Shown here one piece after another: positions 1-10,699 of a DNA stretch of 64,000 nucleotides. The notes below the pieces were generated by a model. The model searched no databases and was not told where the DNA came from. It was given only the letters and a program-made list of their open reading frames with translations. Where the stretch lies: assembly GCA_030762175.1 (NCBI GenBank), contig CM060831.1:144971501-145035500 (forward strand), given 5' to 3'. The stretch comes from Metallyticus violacea (lineage: Eukaryota; Arthropoda; Insecta; Mantodea; Metallyticidae). The position numbers and the translations under genes were made by a program. The number at the start of each line of letters is the position of its first letter. The first letter of the stretch is position 1.

Positions 1-686
1 ACAGCCAGAAGAATAATATCTGGTTTGAGAGAGAATTAATCCTGAACGCATGAAGTACATATGTATCGTGATGTGTGGTCTAGCATGCCCAAGCCGGAAT
101 TCAATTATATGAAGTAGGCCACTCCCATAAACCCCCTACATACTGCGTCAACATTTGTGTTGAAACCTCTTTGTTCGGCTTGTAAGCGTGTCACGGGCCA
201 AAGGTGAATGAAACGATAACAACTATAGATTCTAACTATATGTTCGCTACCCGCTAGTGCGGTAGTTCTGTAGCCGGTAACAGGTTGCCTTTCATTGTTT
301 TTCTCAATATTTGTTACTGAAATTTTAACTATGTATTTTACAACATATTTTCATTATTTTAAGGAGAAATACTCGATATTTTAATCATAATATTAACAAT
401 ATTTAAATCTAAATTTTGACGTTGAAAAATAAAGGAAACCTAGCTAAAAAAATCATGAAATATTAATTTTAAGCAATAACAGGTTTCTTGCATATATGAA
501 AAATATACTGTAAAATTAAAATGCAGTATCTTTATTAGAACCAGATAAAAAAATTTAATTAAAGCTGAGGAATGTTCAAAATTTATTTTTGTACTCGTGA
601 GAATTGTTTACTATGAAGTTATTACTCTCTCTCTCTCTTTGTTGTGTATGTTATGCTCGTATGAATGTTAAACATATTTATTCAGG
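1..686. other. No gene seen; AT-rich intergenic DNA with a short CT tract
   Basis: No reading frame, RNA gene or recognised repeat could be supported here. The stretch is AT-rich with a short (CT)n tract near 624-638, just before the first SINE. Confidence 0.5.
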
Positions 687-697
687 TTCTAGAAGTT

Positions 698-952
698 TTT
701 TTTAATCCTGTTTAACGCCCGTTTTACTACTGAGGCACTGCAGGCGGTGGACACTGGTGATACTTTTTTTTTTTAAAGGAAGGAAACGTTCCAGGCCTAA
801 GTTTAGGGTACGTCCCCGGCATTTGCCATTGAGGAACTGAGGAAAACCTGGGGAAAAAACAGAATTATGGACGCAGGATTCTAAACTCAAACCTCCCGCG
901 CCCCAGAGCCCCAGAATCCGCGCCTTAATGACCTGGGCCACCCGTAGCGGTG
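698..952 (-). mobile_element. tRNA-derived SINE copy 1, minus strand
   Basis: Read on the minus strand it starts with the class II tRNA-like head (GGTGGCC-like, then a degenerate B box). It continues through the family body, seen on the plus strand as GGGTACGTCCCCGGCATTTG, and ends near 700 in the GTTTAACGCCCGTTTTACTA-like tail. It matches the six other copies in this window. The flanks hold an imperfect possible target duplication (TCTAGAAGTT at 688-697 and TTTAGAAGCT at 953-962, 8 of 10 identical). Short frames across it come from the SINE and are not genes. Confidence 0.85.
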
Positions 953-962
953 TTTAGAAGCT

Positions 963-2180
963 TGCAATCTGTAATAAACAATAGCAGTAGTAAAATTGTG
1001 TACCCCGAGGTCATACTGCAGCGAGCAGACGCTCTTTGAGAGAGAAATGAATGTAATGCTTTTTAATGCAATTATATTATAATTATTATTTTTAAAATCA
1101 AAGCACTTGTTTATAATCATAATTATACAAATTAACTCATTTTTGTTGTAGCATAAAACATTGTAATTTTGTCCTGAAAATTATTTTTCTATATCTTTTT
1201 ACAAACCTAATAGATGGTAAATATATAAACTTTTTTACCTTTCAGTATTAACGAAGCTTACACATGAAGACAGCAATTTTTAATTGTTTAGTGCTTATTT
1301 CAACTGTTTTATACACACACACACACATCTTTTGTATACTTAGAAGAAACAAAGAAAAAGTACGTAAAAATATTATGAATAAGATGTACTTTCAGCCGAC
1401 TAGAAATCAAAGCATGGGACATTAAAGAAAACTATAAGTAATAACCAAAATTCTTGAAAATTTTATCGTAGAGGCCTTTTGAAAGTGATCATTTCCCTTA
1501 ACTAATACAGGATTTATAGCAAGACATGACCGGTAAAATTTAATGTCCCCACATAACTTTGAGGTTACGCCATGTGAATATCAAAGCTTGCCAGTTACGG
1601 CCAGAAGAGTCCAGGAGGCTCAGACTTTGAAGAAAAAGTATAAAAAAATAATGTAAACGTTTGAGAAGTGGGTTATTCCATATTAAAGCGAATTCCACTG
1701 TCAAGACGTGAAGATCTAGCATACTAACCATACCCCTACGATCTGTTAATGCGACAAGCAAACAGAAGGAAATACGTGAATGACATGGACGGTTCCTCAG
1801 GGTCGCTTCGATCACTCGTGCGAGACAAACGTACAGATCGATATCTCGACGTTTCCAAAAGTCGGGGAAATTCTACCGAATTAAACTTAGGAAAGATTTT
1901 AGAGTCAACATCAGAAAAGAGTGGATTTACATCAGCGCTTCGGTTCGTGTGTAGAATCCAAAATGTCGATTAAAAATGTTTCAACTCTTCTGTGGTGCCA
2001 TATGAAAACTTTCTAACAGGTGCATGTGCCTAGCATTTTCAATCATCTGAAATCTTATCAGGAAAAATAGTAGAATTCTGGTCTTCAAGACTTATATAAG
2101 CATCCTGTTTAAACAAAACATTATTTACTCGTTTATCGAGGAGTCAACAGATGACTGACAGCTTGGGACGCTGAATTGAG
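963..2180. other. No gene seen; contains (AC)n microsatellite
   Basis: AT-rich DNA with an (AC)n tract at about 1311-1328. Open frames of 74-91 codons on both strands around 1540-1973 resemble nothing I recognise and overlap each other, so I treat them as chance frames. Confidence 0.45.
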
Positions 2181-2181
2181 C

Positions 2182-2420
2182 TGACTGGTTCAAGCGGTAA
2201 CATTTGGGACGCGCATTCGGGGGGTACCGGGTTCAAATACTTCGAGACTGACCATGCTGACCCCGGTCACTGGCGAAGGCTGCGATGGATCTTTAATTTC
2301 CACGAATGTTCTGCTCTATCATCTCATATCGTACCATTCCGGTCAAAAGTGCCAGGAGGAGTGACAGTGGCTTGCATTTTGAAAGGTTTCTGTCCCAGTG
2401 TCTGGTAGAGAAACGGACCT
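2182..2420 (+). mobile_element. Possible tRNA-derived SINE of a second family
   Basis: A tRNA-like head is visible: an A-box-like segment TGGTTCAAGCGGTAACA near 2186, then a B-box-like GGGTTCAAATAC near 2229. A non-tRNA body follows and includes a CATCTCATATCGTACCATTC-like stretch typical of insect SINE bodies. It is not the same family as the seven copies with the GGTGGCCGAGG head. No clear target duplication was found and the right end is uncertain. Confidence 0.4.
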
Positions 2421-3004
2421 TCTGAATGGCTCTGACTCCTTGGAGGAATGTTTCCACCGGCAACATGGTGCTCTATTTAGAAACGTATTACGGTTCATCT
2501 AAGCCCTTCCTTCCGGAGACGGCCAGCCGTGAGCTCGCTCCAAATAATCCAATTCAATCAAAGATTTAGAAATGTGGGGCATCAGTTCTTCAACACCCAC
2601 ATGGTGCCAAACATCTAAAAATCTACTGGATGAAAATATATCTCAACAAAATAGACTCCCTTGTTATAGGGGTTCGACTTTCGACTTAGATATACTAGGA
2701 ATTGGATTAATAAAATCGACATTTTAAATCTCTAGAGTCAATTATTGATAAATCAAGAACCTGTAAAAATGAAGTTAATAGGAGAATAATAGAGGTGCAC
2801 TTAGTATGATAAATGGAATGCTGTAGAGCAGAAAAATACATAAAATAACAAAACAGAATGTATTTAAGGTAATTATTGATAGTATGTGAATTTTTGTCGC
2901 TCGCACAATGTCAGGAACAGAAAATTTATGCAGTACAGACAAGAAAGAAATTTCCGTGAACAAAGGGCGTTCTAAAAGTTCTCGGTCTGACCAAGAAAAC
3001 ACCT
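2421..3004. other. No gene seen
   Basis: AT-rich sequence without a supportable feature. The 75-codon minus-strand frame at 2775-3002 is hydrophobic and T-rich and lies just downstream of the transposase tail on that strand, so it is probably noncoding. Confidence 0.4.
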
Positions 3005-3005
3005 T

Positions 3006-3190
3006 CCCCCCCCAACATAAATTCCTTGTAAATCAATACATTTAGTCCGACTTTCCAACTTTTAATACCCTCAGTAAATAAAAGTTGTCCTTCTGTGAAA
3101 AATAAGCGTTTGTTTCAGTTTCAACCTCATCATTTGATGTGAATCTTCGTCCACCCAGCAATTTCTTCAGGTTATACATTTTAAGGCTCC
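3006..3190 (-). pseudogene. Mariner transposase C-terminal fragment
   Basis: On the minus strand a frame reads NLKKLLGGRRFTSNDEVETE, then a TNAYF motif. This is the characteristic C-terminal tail of mariner transposases (LKKWLGGKRF...NAYF). After a frameshift near 3042 the sequence KCIDLQG continues the normal end of the protein (KCIel.GdYV). Only the last 55 or so residues remain; neither the catalytic D region nor a terminal repeat is visible nearby. A run of nine C (nine G on the minus strand) at about 3007-3015 sits at the end. This is a dead mariner remnant; the lineage is not resolved. Confidence 0.75.
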
Positions 3191-3260
3191 CACTGCAAAC
3201 CGAATGCTGTGCCTTCGTGCTATTTCTTGGGCGTTCATTTATAAGAATCATATTTCACGT

Positions 3261-4676
3261 TCCAGGTTTCCCCTAAGCTTATTTTGCAAATTGTTTTCTT
3301 TGGGTGTTTCTTCATTTGTTTTCTCTTTTGCCTAATTTAATGTTATCATGTGCTTAAATTACAATAAAGTTTGCTCTTATTAAGCAACTTTTTATGTATG
3401 TATATGTTTCCTAATATTCCAAGTTTCGGTATGTCACCTCTCACCCGGTTTTGTCTTAAGAAGTGAAATTACACTCCCATGTTAGTAGTGATGGACATGA
3501 GGGCAACTTTTAGATTTCGATCACAGTGTCACACAACTTATAACAACGTAAGATGCCACTAGCCATCCGAATTCTTAAGAATGAAACCTCAAAATAGGTA
3601 TCTACACTCAATCACAGGCTATGGAGTCAACGCCCGCTAGGTAACAAGAGCTGATGAGTGATGCGGTTGGTAGTTCGAACATATTTTAACCTCCTTTAAA
3701 AACTTTAAAAGCAAAGTTTAACACCCTCTAAACAATAACACTTTCTAAATTCATTAAAGTTTATTAACACTTTAACCAATTAAATTTGTATCTACTCTAA
3801 TATTTCCTAGGATATGCTAGTCACTGAAAGTCAAAATAAAAGACACTAAACAAAGGAATTAGGCATTGTCATCTTTATAACGACGTAGTTATTGAATATA
3901 AAGCTGTTATATAAGATTCTGTATATATTTATTTTAAATAGCACATAAAATATGTTAATTTTAATTAACGGTCCAACAACATGTTATGTCTTGTAAAGTA
4001 TAAATGTCAGGTGTGTACGTTTTGCAACATTCATCACTTGCTTGTCTGACATTTCTTAGGGGTCTTCAAGACATTTTGCGAACAACCAATATATTCAGTG
4101 ATAAACGAGGTACTGTTGAGCACAATAGACTTCTGGACCACTTTTAGATTTATTTCTTAAAACTAGTCATTTGTTTTGAGTGCCTCCACCACTCTTTCTA
4201 CCAGTTGCTTACAGAGATGGAGTAATGGCCTGCACTTCTAAACAACTGCCCAGATTCACGACAGGCCGTCGTCACAAACTGAGATAATTTAAAATTCATA
4301 TCAAACGACAGAAGTTTGCATCTTAGGTTAAGGCTGGTTTCCATCAATACTAGAAATATTTTATGCCTGCCACCCATTCTGTTAATTCTTCTCTCTCTCT
4401 CTCTCTCGCAAATTTAGTCATTCGGATGGACATTCCTTGCCAACTGCACTAATCTGCTAAACTCAACTTTGAGAAATTGTCTGAACTAATTAAGAAAAAC
4501 AATACCTGAGCTAAATTCGAAAATCAGTTTAATTTATTCCTTTCACGTACAGATTTTTGCAGGCTTTGCACAATATACGAGCCTCCCAATACAATAAAGA
4601 TTAAATAAAAACAGAAAACGTGTTGAAAAAAGTGAATATGGAATATCCATACAGTTCACTGATATTAATTATACAT
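3261..4676. other. No gene seen; AT-rich with a (CT)n tract
   Basis: No coding, RNA or repeat signature that I can support, apart from a (CT)n microsatellite at about 4386-4408. Confidence 0.45.
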
Positions 4677-4700
4677 ACATTTAATATGTAATGATTCTTA

Positions 4701-5392
4701 TACCGAGGGTGCCAAAAAACCTATACCCACTTTCACAGTAGATATCTATTTAATATATTTAAAGTTGGACCGAAAAACAACAGTAATGTGTAGTATGATG
4801 TTCTGTAAACAGATAAGACTCACATACATTAAGATAGGCTGCTACGTGACAGGTGAATCAACAATGAACAAATGAAGCCAAGATTATCGTATGGTGTTCT
4901 GAAAACAGATGTGACTCACATTACGTTATGTTACAACAAAATGGAGGCAAGATTATCGTTTGAACAGCGGATAGCAATTTTGAAATGGTACTAAAAAATC
5001 GAGAATGTTGAAGTTCAAAGGCAATGGAGATGTGTGTACAGAACAGAACCGCCATCTAACCGGATCGTACGTTGGACTTCTACCTATGGGGAACTCTTAA
5101 GGATGTTGTATACCGTAGAAAATCAGCTACATTAGCAGCACTTCGGGAAGAAATTGAAACGGCATGTGCTGCAATCGTTGATGATACTTTCGCAAACGTT
5201 GCTCAATCAGCAGTTCAACGTACTCAGAAGTGTATCGACGCCGATGGTGGGCATTTTAAGCAACTGTTGTAACTGTAAAAGTCTAAGATGATTAGTGCTC
5301 ATCATTTTCTGTTTGTGTGAATCCAGTTTTGTTATGTTAACACAGTTTTTTCTTTGCTTGAAGTGTGTATACATTTTTTGGCACCCTCGGTA
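4701..5392 (+). mobile_element. Internally deleted IS630/Tc1-mariner element, family A copy 1
   Basis: Both ends are inverted repeats: TACCGAGGGTGCCAAAAAA on the left and its complement TTTTTTGGCACCCTCGGTA on the right, bounded by TA dinucleotides as expected for Tc1/mariner insertion. At about 690 bp it is too short for a full transposon (roughly 1.3 kb). It keeps the start of the N-terminal DNA-binding region (RLSFEQRIAIL-like, near 4950) fused by deletion to the C-terminal tail at 5072-5272. The 5' leader contains an imperfect direct repeat about 93 bp apart (TGTTCTG.AAACAGAT). Copies 2 and 3 lie at 17.4 and 26.1 kb. The element is non-autonomous. Confidence 0.9.
5072..5272 (+). pseudogene. 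Transposase C-terminal remnant in family A copy 1
   Basis: The 66-residue frame begins with DFYLWGTLKDVVY, the block of IS630/Tc1-type transposases that follows the last catalytic acidic residue (normally SPDLTPLDFFLWG). It ends QKCIDADGGHFKQLL, matching the usual GGHFEHLL C-terminus. The catalytic core is absent, so the product could not act as a transposase. The ATG is incidental: the true upstream frame is lost in the internal deletion. Confidence 0.85.
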
Positions 5393-6141
5393 TATTTAAT
5401 ATGTAATTATTCTTATATTTTGCTAACTTTATATCACCATTTTTACCATTTAATTCTGTCAACATTGCTAAAGTTGTATAGTGTACGGTCCATAAGATAA
5501 GATAACGGGGGTTTAAAGGAGTTTAGCCACCCAGTACGTCAGCCTGAAAGGCTTCTTTTGCTACGCCATTGGAAGAGACATTTTCACTGTTTCCCAACAT
5601 CTGTTCCTTTAGCAAGTTGCAGTAATTGGTAACAGTGTTAGTGTCGTTTCCAGGTCTTCCCTGATTACAGAAGAGCAAGTGCCAGCAATGAGCACTCAAA
5701 CAGAATATGCCAGACAATCTCCTTGTCCAATTTGCACATTCTACAGGTGAGTTCATCTCTATAGAGTCCCACTTTTCGTAGATACTTCCTAAAGTGACCA
5801 TATTCAGTAATTAAAGCAACTACTTTTCTTTACCTCTTCTATCCAATTTGAGGAAAGATAAGGAAAGGGTGTTACTTGGATCTAGGACCAGTTTCCTAGT
5901 TTGTTTTTGTCCAGGATAGGTTTGACACCTGGTATTTTGTACATGTGCTAATTCCAACCAAAGGGTAAGGGCCAAAATAGGGTGTTTCAGGACCCTTTTT
6001 GGTAGCTAATTTGGTTTTTCACTTGCATAAACGCCCCGATACCCCGGCACCCACTGCAGTTCAAGCCTGTTGCAAGAGGCTAGGGTAATTAGGGAATTTA
6101 GGCATTCCAATAGCAGTTTAGATTTAACCTGGTCGGAGAAA

Positions 6142-6436
6142 AGCGCTTTTAAATGAATGAATAGTGCTTAACGCACGATTTTTGCTAAATAGACACCGCA
6201 GGCTATGGATTCTGATAATACATGAGAAGAAATTATATATTGGGAAAGATTTACTTTTAAGGAATAAAAAATTCCAGGCCTAAGTTCACGGTACCTCCCC
6301 GGCATTTGCCATTGATGAGGACTGAGAAAAACCTGGAAAAACCTCAGTCAGGGAGGACGATCCTGGTGGGATTCGAACCAAAGACCTTCCGTTCATGTGT
6401 CCGTGCCTTAAAGACCTCGGCCACAGCGCTTTTAAA
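6142..6436. repeat. 12-bp target-site duplication around the inserted SINE
   Basis: AGCGCTTTTAAA occurs at 6142-6153 and again at 6425-6436, directly bordering the SINE on both sides. Removing the SINE and one copy joins the LINE RNase H reading frame (RALKA then L-F-S-D-Q). Confidence 0.9.
6154..6424 (-). mobile_element. tRNA-derived SINE copy 2, nested in LINE RNase H
   Basis: Minus-strand SINE of the same family as the one at 0.7 kb. The tRNA-like head (GTGGCCGAGGTCTTTAAGGC) ends at 6424, and the tail with a TGAATGAATAG-like end begins at 6154. The body includes CTGAGGTTTTTCCAGG and the GCCGGGGAGGTACC block. It is bounded by a perfect 12-bp target duplication, evidence that it moved by target-primed retrotransposition after the LINE had inserted. 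Confidence 0.9.
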
Positions 6437-6600
6437 GCCCTTTGACTCTCTGTGAGGATGAAAATTCATTTACCATGGTAACCGTTCGGAAATCTATTAA
6501 AAGCACAGTTCAGGATAACAAATACTCTTGCCTGAAAAAAATGCACAGTGTTTCCCAAGGTGTATACAAGTGTTTGTCCTTGGAAACGGAGTACCATCAA

Positions 6601-6849
6601 TAACAATGTAATTACACAATATCAAGGATTTTACTTCAATCCTTTTGCAAGTATATGGGCTGGAAAGAACATATTAGCAACATAGTCGCCAAGCGGTTTA
6701 TGAGAGAGTGTTGTTGCTCTCTGCATGTCTAGCTATTCAATACATTCAGATGCCTATCTGTAGTTGGGCGAAGTTATCGAGTAATGGTGTAAATTTGAAC
6801 CGCTCTAAAGTAATATTTTCTAAAAGCGAGCTGTGAGCATGAATTAAAA
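6601..6849. other. No feature seen
   Basis: Sequence between the LINE fragment and the next candidate element; nothing supportable. Confidence 0.4.
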
Positions 6850-6899
6850 TTGAGTTCACACGTGAGAGAACGTCATGGAGGTCTGCGAGTAGCATGAGG

Positions 6900-7090
6900 C
6901 AATGAAATTTTGCCACTTCGAATGGTGGTTAGTGGGGTGCCAGTCTTTCGACAATGACGCAATAGAGTGGAAGATGCACCACGTTTAGGTTTTATCCTTG
7001 AAACGCATTGCTAGATTGAATCGTGAGTGGGTCGTTGATAGACAGTAAAGGAGCTAGTGGCAGAAATCAGAACAAGCAACACTATAGGGC
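6900..7090 (+). mobile_element. Degraded transposon fragment, family H copy 1 (mariner-like?)
   Basis: This stretch aligns in inverted orientation with 33404-33600. Shared blocks include TTTCGAC, GACGCAATAGA, TGCACCAC and GGGTCGTTGAT, with scattered mismatches and indels. Allowing one or two indels, it encodes SFDNDA followed by RVGR-like and RLNREWVVD-like residues, which recalls the linker after the N-terminal DNA-binding domain of mariner transposases (GRESxxDDxRxGRP). That family call is inference; the repeat relationship itself is seen directly. Confidence 0.45.
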
Positions 7091-8888
7091 GCTCCTTATC
7101 AAAATCAACAAAAATGGGTTAGCTAATAATGTCTACGATCCTCCAAAAGTGTGTAATATTGGGGTAATTGGCTATATCAACAAATATCTTACATAGATGC
7201 TTTTTGATTACAGTGTAGCTATTTTATATATGAACGTTTTTCAGAAGTGTACAGGTAGAAATAAGTTGCTATCAGCCAACACAGAATGCTTTTCAGACAA
7301 AAATACGAGTGCGCGTTATATAAGTCTGTATTTTCTCTGTTCTCTAAAATGTGTTACTTGATGTGCTTTAAGAATGGACCTTTTCTTTATAGCATTGTTT
7401 ATTCGACTACGAAGAGGAAAGACCAGGAATTCATTTCTACTAATCACAGATGGCCACGATTAGCATTTCTCGCCCTAGTGGACCCTAGCGGCAATTTGAG
7501 AAGTCATTAAATATACTCTAACGTCCAAATAAAAGCGCGGTGAAATATTCGGTCGTTAAAACTAGGTTCCCTGCCATGTAGCTATTAAAACAAAAACAAA
7601 AACACCATAGCTACAAAGTTTTCAAGACAATAATTCATTCCACATCATCGTAACAGTGCACCAGGTTTTTATGGTCCTTCAAATGGTTGCAACAAATGAG
7701 CATCGGAAAAGAAACATAAAACCTCATTACGTATTTGGTAATGTGCCCAGAGGGCAGAGCAAGTTGGTAGAGCTGCTGACAAAAGCTTGAAAAGTATAAA
7801 TAATTACTTATATAACTTATATAACAAAATAGTCATTTTTATGAAATTCTACCTAATTATATGTCTCTAATTTAGAAACTAATGGACGATGTTCGATGAA
7901 TTTTGATAAACTGTTTACACTGCACCTGTAGATTTTCATTGCGATTTTTAACAACTAATGCTAGCTGCGAAATGAAGATAATATATCTATTCCTGAATCA
8001 TGAAAAATGCTCTTCCCGTATCCATTATTCTATCTACGTCATCTAAGTGTTTGATGTATTTTTGTTTTGAGTATACACGTAAAAATGTTCAACAAAATCG
8101 CCAACTTTAATAATTAATCGGCACAATAAAAAACGTCCGTCATTTGTTAATGTGTACCTAATGGTAAGTCATTAAGTAAGCTATAACCTGATATGGGGCC
8201 CTACATATTTTAGTGAGGCACCTGAGACTAATGTCACTAGATGAAAGCATTAGTTCGCTGGCAATTGGTAACATTAGACACGAGACAATCCATGTTTACA
8301 ATAGCGAAACAGCAGGTGCAAAAGGGCGGCGTCTCTGAAAGAGTGTATAACTCTGAGCAGCGCTCCTATGTGTGGGGATTTTTGTCCGCAAAAGGTGTGG
8401 ACTCAAAGAATAACACAACATGACAAAAACGCACCAATCAACTAATCAATAAAAAGAAAGTATAAAAATTAACGATTTTAACAATAACAGTAATACCCAT
8501 TGGATTTGAATTTAAACGAGGACAGACCAGTGACCAGTGACGACGAAGGGAGGATTCAGGAGATATCGGTGAGTGAAGATGCAGGCAGGAGTAGAGGGGA
8601 TAAGGTGATGGATTGGAGAACCACAGAGGGGAAGAGAAGAGGAGGAGGTATGGAAACTACGAAGATTGAAATGAAGGTTTATAAAATGGTGAAAGTGTAA
8701 CCGTATAGTACATGATGAGTAAATAACATAGTTACTGGTTGGTTTAGATTGAAGGTTTTAATTGTTTTCGGTCATAATTTAAACACCCAGGAGTGAAGTA
8801 AAGATAAGTGAGGTGTAGCTTTGGATAGAAGCTGGAAATGGAATTCTAGCGAACATTGGGAAAGTGATATAAATAAAGTGTAATAGCA
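7091..8888. other. No gene seen
   Basis: AT-rich sequence. Short frames at 7286-7510, 8241-8423 and 8500-8700 have no recognisable motif, the last being simply purine-rich. A weak A-box-like GAGCAAGTTGGTAGAGC at about 7756 lacks a B box. Confidence 0.4.
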
Positions 8889-9135
8889 ACAACCACGGGT
8901 GGCCGAGGTCGTTAAGGCACGGACTCGTGAGCGGGAAGTCTGGGGTTCGAATACCGCCAGGACCGTCCTCCCTACTGAGGTTTTTTCCAGGTTTTTCTCG
9001 TGGCAAATTCCGCGGAGGTACCCTAAACTTAGGCCTGAAACGTTTCCTAACTTAAAAATCCTTTCCCAATATATCATTTCATCTCATGTATTAACAGTGT
9101 TCATCGCCTGTAGTGCCTTAGCAGCACCGTAAACG
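8889..9135 (+). mobile_element. tRNA-derived SINE copy 3
   Basis: The head GGGTGGCCGAGGTCGTTAAG holds the A box and GGGGTTCGAATACC the B box. The family body follows (CAGGACCGTCCTCCCT, GGAGGTACCCTAAACTTAGG) and then the CATTTCATCTCATGTAT segment. The tail is shorter and altered (TGCCTTAGCAGCACCG). No convincing target duplication. The frames MAEVVKARTRERE... and the opposite-strand frames here are SINE-derived. Confidence 0.9.
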
Positions 9136-9167
9136 TCGGTTTGGTAGTTTTAGCTTCAGTTTTTAGT

Positions 9168-9205
9168 TCTACTACTAGTAGTAGTAGTAGACTACTAGTA
9201 GTAAA
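9168..9205. repeat. (TAG)n / CTACTAG palindromic microsatellite
   Basis: TACTACTAGTAGTAG followed by ACTACTAGTAGTA. The triplet tract reads as its own inverse complement around CTAG and can fold as a hairpin. Confidence 0.8.
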
Positions 9206-9446
9206 ATTACAGCTGGCTACCATTTACAGTTTTGTTTTGTTAAATGGCTTCCAGTTTAAGAACTGTTTTTGTTTTATTTTGGGGTTTGTTTTTGTTAATC
9301 TGTTTTAGTTAGTTAGTTTTTGATTAAATAGTTAGAGCTATAACCCGTACAAAATAATATAAAATACTGTGAGAAAGAAGTAAAAAGTAATAAACTATAG
9401 AAACTCGTAATATGTTCTGGTATAGGCGTCTAAGTGCCAGCACGAC

Positions 9447-9448
<2 letters not shown>

Positions 9449-9507
<59 letters not shown>

Positions 9508-9535
9508 CATCATCATCATCATCATTGTTGTTGTT
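9449..9535. repeat. Compound triplet microsatellite (TTA)n(TCA)n(TTG)n
   Basis: About 19 TTA units, then about 6 TCA units, then about 3 TTG units, all in the same triplet phase and without interruption. In one frame it gives a poly-isoleucine run that opens into a transposase remnant. The poly-I frame is not a protein. Confidence 0.95.
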
Positions 9536-10235
9536 CAAGAAATGCTTCCCATCTACGGTGAAAAGTGCCTGTCACGTCAAACTTTTTACAATTGGATGCA
9601 GAATTTACGTGAAGGGTGAATATGTATCGAAGACAACACTGCGTGGGCGACTAACCGAGATTGCCATAGAATTTGTAATGAGTTGAATAACTAATCCGGG
9701 CAGACGGAAGGGTAACTATAGACACCATAGTCGCTACAATTGATTGTTCACACGACTGGTTAGGTTTTCACAGAGTCAGCGCACAATGGGTGTCGCACAT
9801 ACCAATCGCACCACTCAAAATGCAAATAATGGACCTGCGCGATGCACTAGCCCGAATTATCACAAGTGATAAGTCTTGGGTTCACCATCATTACGAACCC
9901 GAGACAAAGCAATAGAGAGAATTTAAACTGACAACATCCTCCGGTAAAGCGATGCTCAGTCTTCTGGCATCACGAAGTTTTACCTCAACTCATTCCAGCC
10001 GCAAGGACAAACCATAAATGCCGACTGTCACAGGAACACCCTCAGGAAACTTCTTAAGGTCATTTGACGGAAGCGATCAGGACTCCTCACCAAACACATG
10101 TTGCTCTTGCATGACAATGCGCGTCCTCATACTGCCCACAAGACAAATGAGACGCAGTAGGAGGTCCTAAAGCATCCTCCGTATAGCCATGCCCTTGCTC
10201 AAAGAGACTTCTTAAACATCTTCTTTAGGGTGAAC
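9536..10235 (+). pseudogene. Near full-length but broken mariner transposase, lineage C
   Basis: Read through several frameshifts and stops, the plus strand gives the mariner order. YGEKCLSRQTFYNWMQNLREG near 9555 is the N-terminal helix-turn-helix part, followed by a gRP-like linker. SARWVSH follows near 9775. ITSDKSWVHHHYEPETKQ near 9860 holds the first catalytic D. LLHDNARPHTAHKTNET near 10105 holds the second catalytic D in HDNARPHTA. HPPYSHALAQRDF near 10180 is the degraded PPYSPDLAPSD block with the third D. Missing codons, in-frame stops and frameshifts make it inactive. No terminal repeats were recognised, and the triplet microsatellite abuts its left side. Confidence 0.85.
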
Positions 10236-10289
10236 ATTTTCTACAGTGAGGCTGTAGAAAGGGAAGTCACAACCTGGTGCTGGATTTCA

Positions 10290-10690
10290 GGGACTGAAGT
10301 GCAGGATTTGTGGTTACAATCTTTTGGGACTGTGAAGGAATACTCTTCATTAACTTCAAGGAAAGAAACACCACAGTAAATGGAGAGTGCTATGCTGTCT
10401 ACTGCACAGACTACGTGCTTCCATTAAAGAGAAAAGACGAGGAAACCTGAGTGGTGGTATGTGGCCTCTTCACGACAACGTGGATATGCACACAGCTTTT
10501 GTTGCAAAGGAAGCTGAAGAAATGTGCCTTCAAGGAGATCGATCATCCTCCCTATAGCCCAGATCTAGCTCCCAGTGACTATTTCCTCTTCTCAGAAAAA
10601 ACCTTCGAGGAAGGACATTTATGTGTGCCTAAGAAGAGATGGGTGTTATTTGTTCCCATTTTGCACACAAGACGTCTGACTTTTTGGGGG
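10290..10690 (+). pseudogene. Second mariner transposase C-terminal half, lineage B-like
   Basis: Starting near 10315 the plus strand reads TIFWDCEGILFINFKERNTT, close to the same block of the mariner at 23.2 kb (ILWDCERILFIGFKESNTT). It continues with LHDNVDMHTAFVAKEAEE near 10480 (second catalytic D retained) and, in another frame, DHPPYSPDLAPSDYFLFSEK near 10540 (third D). It lies directly after lineage C but is a distinct lineage, so two mariner copies were joined or inserted side by side. A run of nine G at about 10686-10694 marks the right side. Confidence 0.8.
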
Positions 10691-10699
10691 GGGGGACTT

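Larger units (their letters stand above)
5500..6600 (-). mobile_element. Non-LTR retrotransposon 3' fragment with RNase H and zinc knuckle
   Basis: Minus-strand translation in broken frames gives, in order: HFFQARVF near 6520 (the FQAEvyAI block of RNase H, with the acidic residue replaced by R), ILTESQRALKA near 6450 (TDSQaAL block), LQWVPGYRGVYASEKPN near 6050 (WVPGHxGxxGNExAD block), GHFRKYLRKVGL near 5800, and CRMCKLDKEIVWHILFEC near 5740 (a C-x2-C...H...C knuckle). This order is that of jockey-like LINEs carrying RNase H after the reverse transcriptase. Stops and frameshifts disable it. A SINE interrupts the RNase H part at 6154-6424. The reverse transcriptase itself is not seen. Confidence 0.85.

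Noticed and set aside
8899..9132. Frame beginning MAEVVKARTRERE
   Set aside because: The same peptide-like text (AEVVKARTRER.VWGS) appears at 11710-12006 because both are SINE copies; it is a repeat artefact.
9434..9619. Poly-isoleucine frame
   Set aside because: Translation of the (TTA)n microsatellite fused by chance to a transposase remnant.
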